A program made the position numbers and the translations under genes. A DNA stretch of 64,000 nt from Prorocentrum cordatum (taxonomy: Eukaryota > Sar > Dinophyceae > Prorocentrales > Prorocentraceae): contig CAUYUJ010018568.1 in NCBI GenBank assembly GCA_963575745.1, forward strand, positions 85,001 to 149,000, given 5' to 3'. The notes beneath the pieces were generated by a model. That model worked only from the letters and a program-made list of their open reading frames with translations, did not search any database and was not told the DNA's origin. Below, piece after piece: positions 52,641-64,000 of this stretch (position 1 is its first letter; every line of letters starts with the position of its first letter).

Positions 52641-53870
52641 ATGTGTGCGTGCATCTGCAACAATATGCATCCATGCATGCACGTACTATATGTATGTACG
52701 TATTTATGCATGTATGTATGTATGCGCGCATGCATGTGTGCATGCATGCATGCATGCATGTAGTCTATGTACTGGATGTATGAATGTCTGTATGCATATG
52801 TGTAATATGGATTGGTGTATATACGTATGTAGGTGTGTATATATATATATATGCATGTGTGCGTGTGCGTATGTATGCAGGTATGTCTGTAAGTATGCAT
52901 GGCATGTATGTATATGTGCATGCACGTGTGTATGATTGCATGCATGCATGCATGTCTTTATGTATTTATGTAGTTAGGTGTGTATGTGGATGTATTTGTG
53001 TACGTATGTATGTGTATTTGTATGTGTAGGTATTCATCTGTTTTATATAGGTGCATGCATGTCTGTGTATGTATGTATGTATGTGTGTATGGGTGGATGC
53101 ATGTATATGTATGCATGTGTGTATGTATATATGTATGTATGTGTGTATGCACGGGTGTGTTATGTACGCACGTGTGTATGTATGTATGTATGTAGATGCG
53201 TATGTATGTAGTTGTGAACGAATGTATGCATATATGTATGTATGCGTGTATGCGTATATATGTATGCATGAGTGTATGCATGTTTTTGGATATGTATATA
53301 TATATATATGTGTGTATGCGTGCATGTGTGTATGTACAGGTGTATGCATGCATACATCTACGCATATGTGAATATGTGTATGCATGCGTAAACGTATATA
53401 TGTATGGTTAACTGTATGTTTGTATACACGTATGTATGTATATGTATGTGTGTGCATATGTGTATGATTATACGCGTGTATGTTTGCATGCATGTATGTT
53501 CGTGCATACGTGTATAAGTACATGTATGTGTATCTGTATATGTACATACAAATGTGTACGTGCATGCATGTTTATATGCATACGCGTATGCATCTGCATA
53601 TGTATATGTATAGGTATATGTATGTTTGTGCACATGTATGTGTATGTATATGCAGGGTCATATGTATATGTATATGCATATGGCTATGTATATATTTGTA
53701 TGTATGTATGTATGTACGTAACGCATGTATGTATGCATGTGTACATGTATGTATGTATGTATGCATGCATGCATGCATGCATGTATGTATGTATGTATGT
53801 ATGTATGTGTGTGCATGTATGTATGTATGCATGCATGTATGTATGTATGTATGTATGTATGTACGTACAA
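52465..53870. repeat. (ATGT/ATAC)n tetranucleotide microsatellite, ~1.4 kb
   Basis: TACATACA first, then TATA (52592-52636), then long TATG/TGCA arrays, purest at 53740-53870. Confidence 0.97.
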
Positions 53871-54139
53871 GCTCCGATGACAGCATTTGCTGGGGAGGGC
53901 GCCGTATGCGTTTACGGCGGTGCGCGCTTCGTGCGAATTTGGAATTCACACTTGCGTAGCACTCCGCTAAGCGACATCGGGACACACACAGCGCATCGGC
54001 ACGACTTTGCAGTGGCGAAGGCCATGTCCCCCTTAGCCCCTAGGGCCACCAGATGGCATCCATGTCGCCAGGGGCCTTCAGTGGGTTTAAAGGATTTATC
54101 TTCCATGGAATTCCAGGGACCTCCAGGGGCCTCCAGTGT
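53871..54139. other. Unassigned spacer
   Basis: No gene or clear repeat seen. Confidence 0.35.
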
Positions 54140-54445
54140 CCATCTTGGAAGCTCGGGAGCGCGGATCCGTTTTTTCTTCTACCAGGGATCGTGGCCCTGG
54201 GGGCGCGGACCCATCCTTTTCTGCGAAGGAGCGTAGCCTCGGGAACGTGGATCTATTCCTTTCTACAAGGGACCGTGCCCTCGTCAGCGCGGAACAATTG
54301 TTTGTAACCCAGGGATCGTGGCCTCGAGAGTGCTGAGCAAGTGTTCCTTCGCGGGGTTGTCGTCTCGGAGGCGTGGAGCAATTGCTTTACAATGGATCGT
54401 GGCCTCGGGAGCGCGGATATAGAGTTCTTTACGAAGTGGAAGAGG
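54140..54445. repeat. Degenerate ~45-60-bp tandem repeat
   Basis: The phrase gggatcgtggcctcgggagc followed by gcgga or gagca and a T-rich stretch recurs about six times with much divergence. Confidence 0.6.
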
Positions 54446-55370
54446 GAACGGTGCATGCAACGAAGCGTGACCGGGAGTGGGGGGGGGGCCTTTGAAGGCT
54501 TCAGTTGCAGAAAACTTGCAGGCAGCCCTTGGCACTCTACCACGCCCCAACGCGCCAGGGGACACGTTGGCCGGCTAACACGGAAAAATGCCGCGGCCGA
54601 ATGGGGGGTTCGCGCCGAGCTGCGTTATGTCATTGGTAGCATAGGCTTGGAGTTTTAAAAAAGACAAACAAAACAAATTGGCAAACGGCCAGGCTGGATC
54701 GGGCGTCGCATGAAATTGTATGATTTCACAGGTCGATCGGGCATGGTTGCATGAAACATATGAGAACGACATACGAGAATGACGGGGCTGAATCCGGTGG
54801 GGTACTGGTCGTGGGGAACAGTGGACAGTAGAATCATCATGGTTCAGCGTTGTGCAGTGAAATATCGTGTGTGATGGCAGAGTACTGTGTCATACAGGTA
54901 TTCTACGTATTATATTTCAATTGTTTGCTTATTGGTGTTATGGAAAGTTGTTTGGGATATCTTACCGCCAAGGGCGTAATCTGCAGTTTGTTGATATTCT
55001 ACCCCATGCCTCCCTCTGTCCCACCCGTACGGAATTTACCACAAACGTTGACTTGCTCCAGCCTCCACGTGACATCACACCTTCCTTCCTTCCCTCCCTC
55101 CCTCCGGGATATCTTGGATAAGGACCGTATTTTTGAAACCTGATGTGCACATACAATCGGGGCGCTGAAGAAGGAACCCTTTTCGTTTGGGAGGGGCTCC
55201 GTGTTCCTTAATGGCTTCGCAGCTTAACTTAGGTTTTCCGCAGGTTTTCGATATATGAGATCGAAGTTTAACTTATGGAAAATAGGAGCTTCGCTCCTTA
55301 TTTAGGGTTCTTTAGGTCATCGCCCCGACTGTACGAGGGGAATGTCTGCTCCCTCCCCGAGCCCCCTCAT
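54446..55370. other. Unassigned AT-richer region with stem-loop
   Basis: No recognised gene. A compact stem-loop AATAGGAGC-TTC-GCTCCTTATT lies at about 55280-55301. Confidence 0.35.
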
Positions 55371-55384
55371 CAATGTTGGTTGTG

Positions 55385-55870
55385 GTGCGGGCGGTGATGG
55401 AGGAGGAGGAGGAGGAGGAGGAGGAGGAGGAGATGGAGATGGAGATGGAGGAGGAGGAGGCGGAGCAGGAGGAGGAGGAGGAGGAGGAGGAGCAGGAGGA
55501 GGAGGGGGAATTCAAGAAGACGGGGGGGTGGGTTTGGGGGGGGAGGGCATGCTGCGCCGCAGGGCTCGGGATTTTGACCATGCCAAGTTGCACTTCCTCT
55601 CCCCCCTCCTCCTCCTCCTCGTCCTCCTCCTCCTCCTCCTCCTCCCGTTGAGGTGACCTTGGCGTGCTGCTAATGCCCCGCCCTCCGCCGAGCACTTGGC
55701 AGCCGGCGCTGCCGCCGCGGGAACAGCCAACGGAGCTTCCTGCGGCGCCGCCTGCCAGAGAGAAGGTGGGCTCGTGAGGAGGAGAAGGAAGAGGATGATG
55801 AACAGGGGGGAGGGAGGAGGGGAGGAGGAGGAGGAGGAGGAGGAAGAGGAGGAGGAGGAGGACCAGTGTA
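55385..55870. repeat. GAG and CTC microsatellites
   Basis: GGA at 55395-55508, CTC at 55603-55644 and GGA at 55790-55862, with GC-rich unassigned DNA between. Confidence 0.9.
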
Positions 55871-56059
55871 AACCCAAGAGTCATCAACGATATTGCAAAA
55901 TTTCCTTCCTCCACGTTCCGTCTTCATAGGCCCCTACAAGGATTCATGTCTCACTGGAGGAAGTGCCCCGTTGGAAAGCATCCGTTCCAAGATCTTGAAG
56001 TGAGCCAGAACACCGTTGCTGTGATTTGAACGCTGGGAATCACCGATACTGTTGCGTCT

Positions 56060-56445
56060 TGACGGTCCTGAATCGTGCCAAAACACCATTTTTGTAACGT
56101 TAAACCATAGAATCCTTGAAACGGATGCGCCCGGCGCTAATGCGAGATCCACATTTTGATAAGGAGCCGCCCTCCATCCGTGAAGCTGCTGTGAGGTTCT
56201 AAGACGAACGTGCCAGGCGCTAAGGCGCGAGCCGCATTTTGAAAACGACCTGCCCTTCACCAGTGAGACTGCTGTGAAGTTTTAAAGCGAATGTGCGCGG
56301 TGCTCAGGCAAGAGCCACATTTTGAAAACCACATGCCCTCCACCCGTGAAACTCTGCAACGTTGTAAGACGAGTGTGCGCGGCGCCAAGGCGAGAGCCGC
56401 ATTTTGAACACGACCCGCACGCAGTTTGTGAAACTGCTGCAAAGT
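56060..56445. repeat. ~83-bp tandem repeat, 4-5 units
   Basis: The word gccgcattttgaaaacga and variants recur at 56151, 56234, 56317 and 56399. Each is followed by gtgaaactgctg and gcgcggcgc words. Confidence 0.85.
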
Positions 56446-56559
56446 ATCAGCTTCAGGATCATAAATGGTGAGGAGGTCTCAGGCGAAACGCTGGGCTCGC
56501 CCTTTTGACTGGCCTCGGGGTGCGACAGGGAGGAGTTGTTTAGAAGGGGAAGGGAAGGA

Positions 56560-56770
56560 GGAGGAGGATAATCTGGAGGAGGAGGAGAGGAGGAAAATGA
56601 GTAGGAGAGGGGGAGGAGGAGGAGGAGGAGGAGGAGGAGGAGGAGGAGGAGGAGGAGGAGGACGACGACGGACGACGACGAACGACGAGGAGAGGAGAGG
56701 AGAGGAGAGGAGAGGAGAGGAGAGGAGAGGAGAGGGCAGGAGAGGAGAGGAGAGGAGAGGAGAGCAGCAG
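56560..56770. repeat. (GGA)n followed by (GGAGA)n
   Basis: GGA array to ~56660, a CGACGG/CGACGA stretch, then a regular ggaga pentanucleotide array at 56690-56765. Confidence 0.95.
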
Positions 56771-56899
56771 GACAACGATGAGGAGGCGAAGGCGGAGGAC
56801 GAGGAGGACGGGGAGGACAAGACGAGTAGGAGGAGGAGGAGGCGGATTAGGCTGGAAGTGAGGAGCAGGAGGAAGAGGATGAGGACCATAGTAACTTCA

Positions 56900-57590
56900 T
56901 ATGTATAAGGAATGCTGCAACACACCCTCTCTTCTCAGGTCCGATCCTCAGTATTCCCTGCAAGTACTGTTTCACAGGACTTCATTTATAACTGCGCAAA
57001 GCGCCCCTCTTAAAAGAGGCCAGTGCCAAAGGGCACGCGATTCAGCTGTGAGCTCCGTCTTCAAAGAAGCGAATCTCCATCATTCTGGCCAGAGGGGATG
57101 CGATACGGTGGGGTCAGCGAGCGTCTCGCTTCGAAAAGGGACCGCCTTCCGTCCGTGCTGATTCTGCGCATGTTGGAGTCTGGCCGTGCCGTCTGGCGAA
57201 ACCGGGAGACCCCCGGCCCTCCGCCCGTGCAATTGTGATACGCCTTTCTCTCTGTGCAGTGTTGCGTCGTGAGGGATCTTGGGCGAGAGCCGAACTCTGT
57301 GTACAATACGCCTTGCATGTGCGAAGCCGTGAGAGTCCCAAGCCTGAATATGGTAAACGGTGAGGAAGTCTTGGCCTCGATGCCCGGCCCGCCCGGCCAA
57401 CACGCACGGTTGCGCGGCAGGGAGGAGCTGCCTGCAAGGAAGGAAAGCGGAGCAGGAAGACAACGGGGAGGGGGGCAGGGGACATGGAGGAGCAGGAGGA
57501 GGAGGACGTGGAGGAGGAAGAAGGGGGGCGGAGGAAGTTGAAAGGGGAGGAGAAGGTGGAGGCGGAGGAGGATCACGGGGGTGAGGGGGA
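56900..57590. other. Unassigned region
   Basis: Mixed composition, no recognised gene. GAG-rich from 57480. Confidence 0.35.
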
Positions 57591-57599
57591 TGTGGTGGT

Positions 57600-57630
57600 T
57601 GATGATGACATCGATTATGAGGGCATTATG

Positions 57631-57674
<44 letters not shown>

Positions 57675-57998
57675 AATGGTGATGATGATGAGGGTGGTAA
57701 AGGTGAAAATGATGTTGATGATGATGGTGATGCTGTTGTTGTTGATGGTGATGGTGGTGATTATGGTGATTGTGGTGGTGATGATTGTGTTGATGGTGAT
57801 GATGATGCTGATGGCGATGAAGGTGATGATGATCAGGATGATGGTGATGATGGTGAACATGATGACGATGTGATGGTGATGATGAGGATGCTGATGAAGA
57901 TTATGATGCCGATGAAGATGAGTATGATGATGATGCTCTGATGTTTATGAGGGTGTTGCGGATGATGATGATGATTGTGGTGGTGATGGTGGCGGTGG

Positions 57999-58034
<36 letters not shown>

Positions 58035-58110
58035 GGATGACGACGATTATGATGTTGATGATGATGTTGATGTTGGTGATGGTGATGGTGATGATGATGG
58101 TAGTGGCGGT
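57600..58110. repeat. (GAT)n microsatellite
   Basis: Imperfect GATGAT with GGT and GTT variants; pure stretches at 57630-57672 and 58000-58032. Confidence 0.95.
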
Positions 58111-58374
58111 GGTAGAGGGGTGGATAAGGAGGAGAAAGAACGGGGCAAATAGGAGGATGAATGGGATGAGCAGGAGTGGGGAGGAAGCTCCTCCTTCTCG
58201 TCTTATGTAGCGCTGGGTGCTCCTCCTTCTCTAGCTCCTACTAGTCCTCCCTCCTCTCTCATCTCTCCGCTGCTCGTTGCTTCGTGTCTCTGAGAAGTGT
58301 CATTGACAGTGTCGTCGGCGGGGGTAGTTTGCCTCGCCGCGTTGTCCCTCCTCTCTTTGGGCGCCAGCGCCCCT

Positions 58375-58495
58375 CCTCGTCCTCCTCCTCCCTCTCCTCC
58401 TCGTCCTCCTCCTCCTCCTCCTTCTGCTCCTCCTCCTCCTCCTCCTCCTCCTCCTCCTCCTCCTCCTTCTCCTCCTCCTCCTCCTCCTCTGGCCG
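58375..58495. repeat. (CTC)n microsatellite
   Basis: CTC array; flanks 58111-58374 and 58496-59060 contain no recognised gene. Confidence 0.95.
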
Positions 58496-59064
58496 TGTCT
58501 GTGACCCGTACAGTTTGGGCCTTGGGGCCTCGCCTCGCTGGGCTCGTTGCATGTATGCTGCACCGTTTTTCCTCACTGCTGTGCTGCTTGCTCGGGTGTA
58601 AACGTGGGCTCGAGGACCCTGCTGCTCAGCGGCCATCATGCTATCCTTCGTCTTGCGCACTGCCCCGCCGTGGTAATGTACAGGCGCTGGGCGGTGAGGC
58701 GGCCAGTCGTCTGGCATGGACGATGGCACATACTGTTGCTCCTCCCTCTGCTCTCCCCCCCCCCGCCCTCCCTAGCGTCACCTGCTTCTTCTTCGCCTTC
58801 TTCGTCTTAGCATTAGGAGGTTCAGTATTGTTGCTGTTAGGTCTCTCCTTCTGGTTCTTACTATCAGTTAGTACTCTTCCTAATCGTATTGTACTTGATC
58901 GTGTTATTCCTGTATGCGTCCCCCCCTCTTCCTCGTCGTTCCTCCCCCCTCCTTCCCCCCACATGGGAGATCGCGGCCAGATATGTGAGCAAGTGGAAGC
59001 GGCGGGCGGGGGCGGGCAGGTGGAGCTGCCGCCAGAGGCTGCCCAAGCGCGCTGCTTCCGCCCG

Positions 59065-59580
59065 ACGGGGTGGAGGAGGAGAAGGAGGATGAGGAGGAGG
59101 AGGAGGAGGAGGAGGAGGAGGAGGAGGAGCGGGAGAGGGAGGGGGAGGGGGAGGAGGAGGAGGAGGAGGAGGAGGAGGAGGAGGATGAGGAGGAGGAGGA
59201 GAAGGAGGAGGGGGATGAGCGGGATGGGGGAGGGGGAGCATAAGGAGGAGGAGGAGGAGGAGGAGGAGGAGGAGGGAGGGAGGAGGAGGGAGAGTGAGGA
59301 GGAGGAGGGAGTGAGGAGGAGGAGGAGGAGGAGGAGGGGGAAGAGGAGGAGGGGAAGAAGGATGATGAAGGAGAAGGGGGGCAGGAGGGAGAGGATGGGG
59401 GGAAGCAGGATAAAGAGAAGTCGGAGGAGGTGGAGGAGGAGGGCGGGGAGGAAGAGGAGGAGGAGGAGGAGGAGGAGGAGGAGGAGGAGGAGGAGGGAGT
59501 GAGGAAGAGGAGCATGGGAGGAGGAGGATGATGATGATGATGAGGCGGAGGAGGAGGAGGAAGAGGAAGAAACTCTCGCT
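59065..59580. repeat. GAG microsatellite, ~0.5 kb
   Basis: GGA array with frequent GGG/GAA interruptions. Confidence 0.95.
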
Positions 59581-59744
59581 CTTCCCATGCAGGCCTGCTA
59601 TTCCTCCCCCGCACCGTCTGGGCCGTAGCCCGCGGGGTGTGAGTTCTGCAGCCTAGGGTGAACGCAGCCTTGCAACCCCTCCCCTCCCCCCTCCCCCCTC
59701 GCTCGCCGCCAGCAAGCGACGTCGGCGGTCGCCGACGCCGTCAA

Positions 59745-59912
59745 ACTACGACGGCGACTACGACTACGACTAAGACTACGACTACGTTTATGTCTACGAC
59801 TACGACCGACGACGACGACGACGGACAACGACGACGATGATGATGGTTATGATGACGGTGATGCTGATTGTGATAGTTATGGTAATGATGATGATTTTGC
59901 TGGTGTTGCTGG

Positions 59913-59983
<71 letters not shown>

Positions 59984-60125
59984 GTCATGATGATGCTGCT
60001 GTTGATGATGGTGATGGTGATGGTGATCGTGATGATGTCGGTGATGATGATGCTGTGGATGGTGGTGATGACGTTGATGCTGATGAGGATGATGAGGATC
60101 ATGATGATGCTGATGGTGGTGATGC
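59745..60125. repeat. CGACTA then (GAT)n microsatellite
   Basis: A CGACGA/CTACGA hexamer-like stretch at 59745-59835, then a GAT array, pure at 59916-59984. Confidence 0.95.
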
Positions 60126-60129
60126 TGAG

Positions 60130-60709
60130 GGAGAGAGAGAGAGAGGGAGAGATGGACGGGAGGGGAAGGGGGGCTGATGTCCCTCCGCCTCTGTTGAACA
60201 GTGCTCTTTGGGCAGAGGCTGCTCGCATCGTCTGCTGTGGGGCCCGAAGGAGCGACGGTGGGAGCATGATCGTCCTTGCAAGGGGCTTGCGGCACGTTCG
60301 CGACGCGCTGACGCGGCGGCAACCCCGGCGCGGGCGCTCGAGGTTGAGCACCGCCCGCGGCCTGGAGTCGGCCAGCATCCCAGCTCACCCGCGGGGGCGC
60401 GAGGGTGATCGCGCTTCGCGCGTCGCGGCCTGGGCGGGAAAACTGCCCTTCTCCAAGGTGCCGTCGCGAGGGCGCGAAGTGAGGCGGCCTGGGTATCCAG
60501 CACCTGGCACCTGACGTCGCCTCAACGCGCCGGGGGGGCAAAGTGGCGGGTAGACGCTGCATGCAGGGTCAAGCTCCTGTGGGACCGCGCGGCTGCAGGC
60601 TGCGCGATGAGAGAGAGAGGCTGGCTCCCACGAGAGCGTCAGGGAGCTGGAGCTATCTTGCCTGGGTAGGAGCTGTGTGAAGGATGCCTGATATTAGCAC
60701 GTCAGCGCG
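60130..60709. other. Unassigned GC-rich region
   Basis: No recognised gene. Confidence 0.35.
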
Positions 60710-60878
60710 TACACCTTAGGCGATGCTTAAGAAAACTTAAGCTTTCGGCCAGAGTCTCGATTATTCTTAACGTTTCAATGCTAATCGTAAGATTTTAATA
60801 GAAATGTTGGGTCTTGATTCAAGTTCTGAGAGTATGAATTCCTTAACCCATGATTTCTTAAGCATTTCGCAGGGTGTA
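60710..60878 (+). mobile_element. 169-bp MITE-like element, copy 1
   Basis: AT-rich element with imperfect terminal inverted repeats: the left end TACACCTTAGGCGATGCTTA and the right end, reversed, TACACCCTGCGAAATGCTTA, both then running into AGAAA. The ends sit on TA dinucleotides, as expected for a TA target-site duplication of Tc1/mariner-type elements. No transposase, so non-autonomous. Copies at 61377 and 61747 have the same length. Confidence 0.8.
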
Positions 60879-61027
60879 GACGTGCACGTTGCCGTGGGCC
60901 GCCCCGGTCGTCACGACGCGGGCTCGCCGCACTTGTGGAGCAGGGCCGGCAGGCAGGCCCGGGGCGGGCCTGCAGGAGCTGTGCGGCCGTCGTGCCGTCG
61001 TTTGGGCCCGGGCGATGGCGTTGGCGT

Positions 61028-61100
61028 GGGCGATGCCTCCTCCTCCTCCTCCTCCTCCTCCTCCTCCTCCTCCTCCTCCTCCTCCTCCTCCTCCTCCTCT
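61028..61100. repeat. (CTC)n microsatellite
   Basis: Pure CTC run, followed by the hairpin ctcaagccacgtcggcttga and the foldback-type tip cccctggcgcg...gcgccaggga at 61135-61170. Confidence 0.95.
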
Positions 61101-61174
61101 CAAGCCACGTCGGCTTGAGGGGGCCCCCCCGTCGGCGGAGCCGCCCCTGGCGCGTTCTCCGCGCGCCAGGGAGT

Positions 61175-61376
61175 GGTCGGGGGCGGAAAAGAGGGGGGTG
61201 ATGACTAGGGGGGGGGTGGATATCATGGCGTGGGCCATGATATTCCCTCAGATTTCGTGGCGCCTCGTCTTGTTTCATTGCGTCCCTGGCCCCCCCGCTG
61301 GGCCGCGCACACGCCGCCGGCCAGGATTTGCACCCCCCCCCCCTCTTGGACACCCCCCTCTTGGCCGCTCCCGATA
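61175..61376. repeat. Dispersed ~190-bp GC-rich repeat, copy 2
   Basis: Same ordered words as 27100-27300; directly precedes MITE copy 2. Confidence 0.8.
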
Positions 61377-61545
61377 TACACCTTAGGCGATGCTTAAGAA
61401 AACTTAAACTTTCGGCCAGAGTCTCGATTATTTTTATTGTTTCAATGTAGATCCTAAGATTTTAATAGAAATGTTGGGTCTTAATTCAAGTTCTGAGACT
61501 AAGAATTTCTTAACCCATGATTTCTTAAGCATTTCGCAGGGTGTA
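61377..61545 (+). mobile_element. 169-bp MITE-like element, copy 2
   Basis: Over 90% similar to copy 1 by eye, with the same terminal inverted repeats. Flanks are gata on the left and tagt on the right, consistent with a TA duplication. Confidence 0.82.
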
Positions 61546-61746
61546 TAGTCGGGGGCAGAAAAGAGGGGGGTGATGACTAGGGGGGGGTGGATATCATGGC
61601 GTGGGCCATGATAGTTCCTCAGATTTCATGGCGCCTCGTCTTGTTTCATCACGTCCCTGGCCCCCCCGCTGGGCCGCGCACACGCCGCCGGTCATGATCT
61701 GCACCCCCCCCGCTCTTGGACACCCCCCTCTTGGCCGCTCCCGATA
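61546..61746. repeat. Dispersed ~190-bp GC-rich repeat, copy 3
   Basis: Near-identical to 61175-61376. With the adjoining MITE it forms a ~370-bp tandem duplication. Confidence 0.85.
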
Positions 61747-61915
61747 TACACCTTAGGCGATGCTTAAGAAAACTCAAATTTTCGGCCAGAGTCTCGATTA
61801 TTCTTAATGTTTCAATGTAAATCCTAAGTTTTCAATAGAAATGTTGGGTTCTCATTCAAATTCTGAGACTATGAATTTCTTAACCCATGATTTCTTAAGC
61901 ATTTCGCAGGGTGTA
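61747..61915 (+). mobile_element. 169-bp MITE-like element, copy 3
   Basis: Same 169-bp length and ends as copies 1 and 2. It arose with copy 2 by tandem duplication or by independent insertion into a duplicated target. Confidence 0.82.
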
Positions 61916-61987
61916 GACCCTAGAGTATCGTTTTTGATGCTGCGGGTGCCGGAGAGGGGCTCCGCCCGCGGGGGCCGAAGGGTCTCC

Positions 61988-62165
61988 GCCTCCGCCGCCT
62001 CCTCCTCCTCCTCCTCCTCCTCCTCCTCCTCCTCCTCCTCCTCCTCCTCCTCCTCCTCCTCCTCCTCCTCCCTCCTCCTCTCGTCCTCCTCCTCCTCCTC
62101 CTCCTCCTCCTCCTCCTCCTCCTCCTCCTCCTCCTCCTCTCGTCCTCCTCTCGTCCTCCTCCTCC
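61988..62165. repeat. (CTC)n microsatellite
   Basis: CTC array with ctcgtcctcc interruptions. A second CTCC-rich tract is at 62325-62460. Confidence 0.95.
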
Positions 62166-62469
62166 CCCGGCGGAAGGGCGGCGGAGAGGCCCGCGGGAGC
62201 AGAAGGAGGGCGGCGCTCCGCGGGCGGACGGAAAGCCGGGGGTGCCCCGGAGCTGGCGGGAAAAGCCACAGGGGAAGTCAAGATGCGCCACCCCATCAGA
62301 AGCCCCCCATCAAAGATCCTACTTCTCCTCCTCCTCTCCTCCTCCCTCCTCCCCTCCCCTCCTACCTCCTCCCTCCTCCCTCCTCCCTCCTCCCTCCTCC
62401 CTTCTCCCTCCTCCCCCGCCTCCTCCCCTCCGCCTCCTCCCTCCTCCCTCCTTGCCCCCTCAGATGTCA

Positions 62470-62745
62470 TCAGAGCCCCGACATCATCAGGGGTAGCTCG
62501 GGTCCGGGCGAACTCGGGTTCTTTTGTCGTGGATTCCGAACCCCGAGTTGCCCCGGGCCGAGTTTTTTTTTTTTTTTTTTTTTTTGTGGCCACCCCGGGG
62601 GGGGACTAATTCGGGCGTCCAGTCCTCAAAATCATCAGGGGTAGCTAGGTGGTCAGGGCTAACTGGGTTCGTTTTTCGGGATCCGAGCCCGAGTTACCCC
62701 GGACCCGAGTTACCCGGATAACTCGGGCGTCCAACCCCAAAAGAA
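62470..62745. repeat. ~148-bp imperfect tandem duplication with T-run
   Basis: The phrase catcaggggtagct starts near 62486 and 62633 and is followed each time by gggttcgtttt-like and cccgagttaccccgg words. The first copy contains a 23-T run (62563-62585) and the hairpin AACTCGGGTTC...GAACCCCGAGTT. Confidence 0.7.
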
Positions 62746-62994
62746 TGGCAAACAGTTTGGGGTGCCGACGCACAAGGTGCCCCAAGGAATCTACAACATG
62801 GCTAATGTCTAAATTTTCAAAGTCTTCGATTTTTTTTTGGGGGGGGCCAAGATCCTTTTCCATTCCTAACTGTGCTGATCACGGGCATCTTCCTTGCCAC
62901 TTTTTGTTTTTAGGGGGCCAGGAAACAATTGGTAACGAGCGCAATAAGAAATGATCACGACTAGAAATGAACGACGTGAGGGCCACCTGGATGA
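62746..62994. other. Unassigned spacer
   Basis: No gene seen. Confidence 0.35.
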
Positions 62995-63152
62995 GGTCGG
63001 AGTGGGGTCGGAGGATCGCGACCTCACCGATGCATCGCCGACGTCGCCAGAGCATGGCCGATGCATTGCCGATGCGTCCGCGATTCATCGCGATGTATCG
63101 TCGGTGCGGCGAGATCCTCCGACCCCATCTGCTCGGACCCCCTCTGGGATGC
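62995..63152. repeat. Imperfect palindrome
   Basis: The left arm ggggtcggaggatcgcgacc and following caccgatgcatcg pair with the right-arm sequence cgatgtatcgtcggtgcggc and following gagatcctccgacccc. Arms are ~40 bp with several mismatches, around a centre rich in gccgatgc words. Confidence 0.65.
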
Positions 63153-63430
63153 TTCAACAAAAAGCATGAAATTCGAGATGGCACATCAGCATCACCCGTG
63201 CTCCTCCTGCACAGTGCCATCCGGCAGGAGGATCACAAACAGCGTTCGGCTGTGAGTTCAGGTGGTGCAAATATCTATGCTGTGTTTGAAATGACCGGTT
63301 CCTTTATGAGAGGACTGGTTTTGTGACGGCGGTGCCCGTGACGGGACGCATGGCGTGGCAGCATGGCACGTGGATGTAGTGGCACGATATCGAAGCGGGA
63401 GCAGGATAAGGACGAGAAGGACGTAGAACT
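63153..63430. other. Unassigned spacer
   Basis: No gene seen. Confidence 0.35.

Positions 63431-64000
<570 letters not shown>

Overview
This looks like nuclear DNA of a dinoflagellate. The strongest evidence is a complete 22-nt match to the dinoflagellate spliced leader (DinoSL) at 20773-20794, with a 15-nt relict leader directly behind it. Supporting signs are GC-rich, intron-poor coding sequence, an RCC1-type 41-residue repeat protein, a fragment of a PIF1/UvrD-like helicase C-terminus, a very large LINE, and an enormous load of satellites and trinucleotide microsatellites. The species cannot be fixed from the sequence. The window is scaffolded: 4770-4869 is a 100-base run of N.

Layout. 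1-3.6 kb: a degenerate CAT/ACA-rich repeat (paralogous to 46.9-49.4 kb), a 168-bp satellite and several copies of a ~130-bp dispersed repeat. 3.6-7.1 kb: gene-poor GC-rich DNA, CTC microsatellites and the gap. 7.1-17.3 kb: one large non-LTR retrotransposon. ORF1 has a RanBP2-type zinc finger and coiled coil. ORF2 reads RNase H - APE endonuclease - reverse transcriptase - C2H2 fingers - a C5-methyltransferase-like domain. It carries one in-frame TGA between ORF1 and ORF2 and one frameshift inside the endonuclease. 18.4-19.7 kb: a 90-bp tandem array. 20.75-22.67 kb: an intronless secreted or membrane class-3 lipase gene that is a retroposed spliced mRNA, bounded by DinoSL, an A-run and 19-bp target-site duplications. 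23-31.6 kb: microsatellites, foldback elements and duplicated segments. 32.0-33.3 kb: helicase fragment (minus strand) with a 160-bp tandem array upstream. 33.6-43.5 kb: a satellite with 64-bp and ~300-bp subunits in ~3.3-kb blocks, with an RCC1-repeat gene inside it. 43.5-60.7 kb: almost entirely microsatellite (GAT, GAG, CA, ATGT) and minisatellite DNA. 60.7-61.9 kb: three copies of a 169-bp MITE-like element. 62-64 kb: microsatellites and an imperfect palindrome.

How it fits together. The biology visible here is mostly mobile-DNA biology. A LINE with its own endonuclease and RT lies about 4 kb upstream of a gene that shows the products of LINE-style target-primed reverse transcription of a trans-spliced mRNA, so the window shows a plausible machine next to a plausible product. 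Whether this LINE family mobilised that mRNA is inference. Only the lipase and the RCC1-repeat gene look like intact host genes; the helicase is a terminal exon or fragment. No tRNA, rRNA, CRISPR array or bacterial-type operon was seen.
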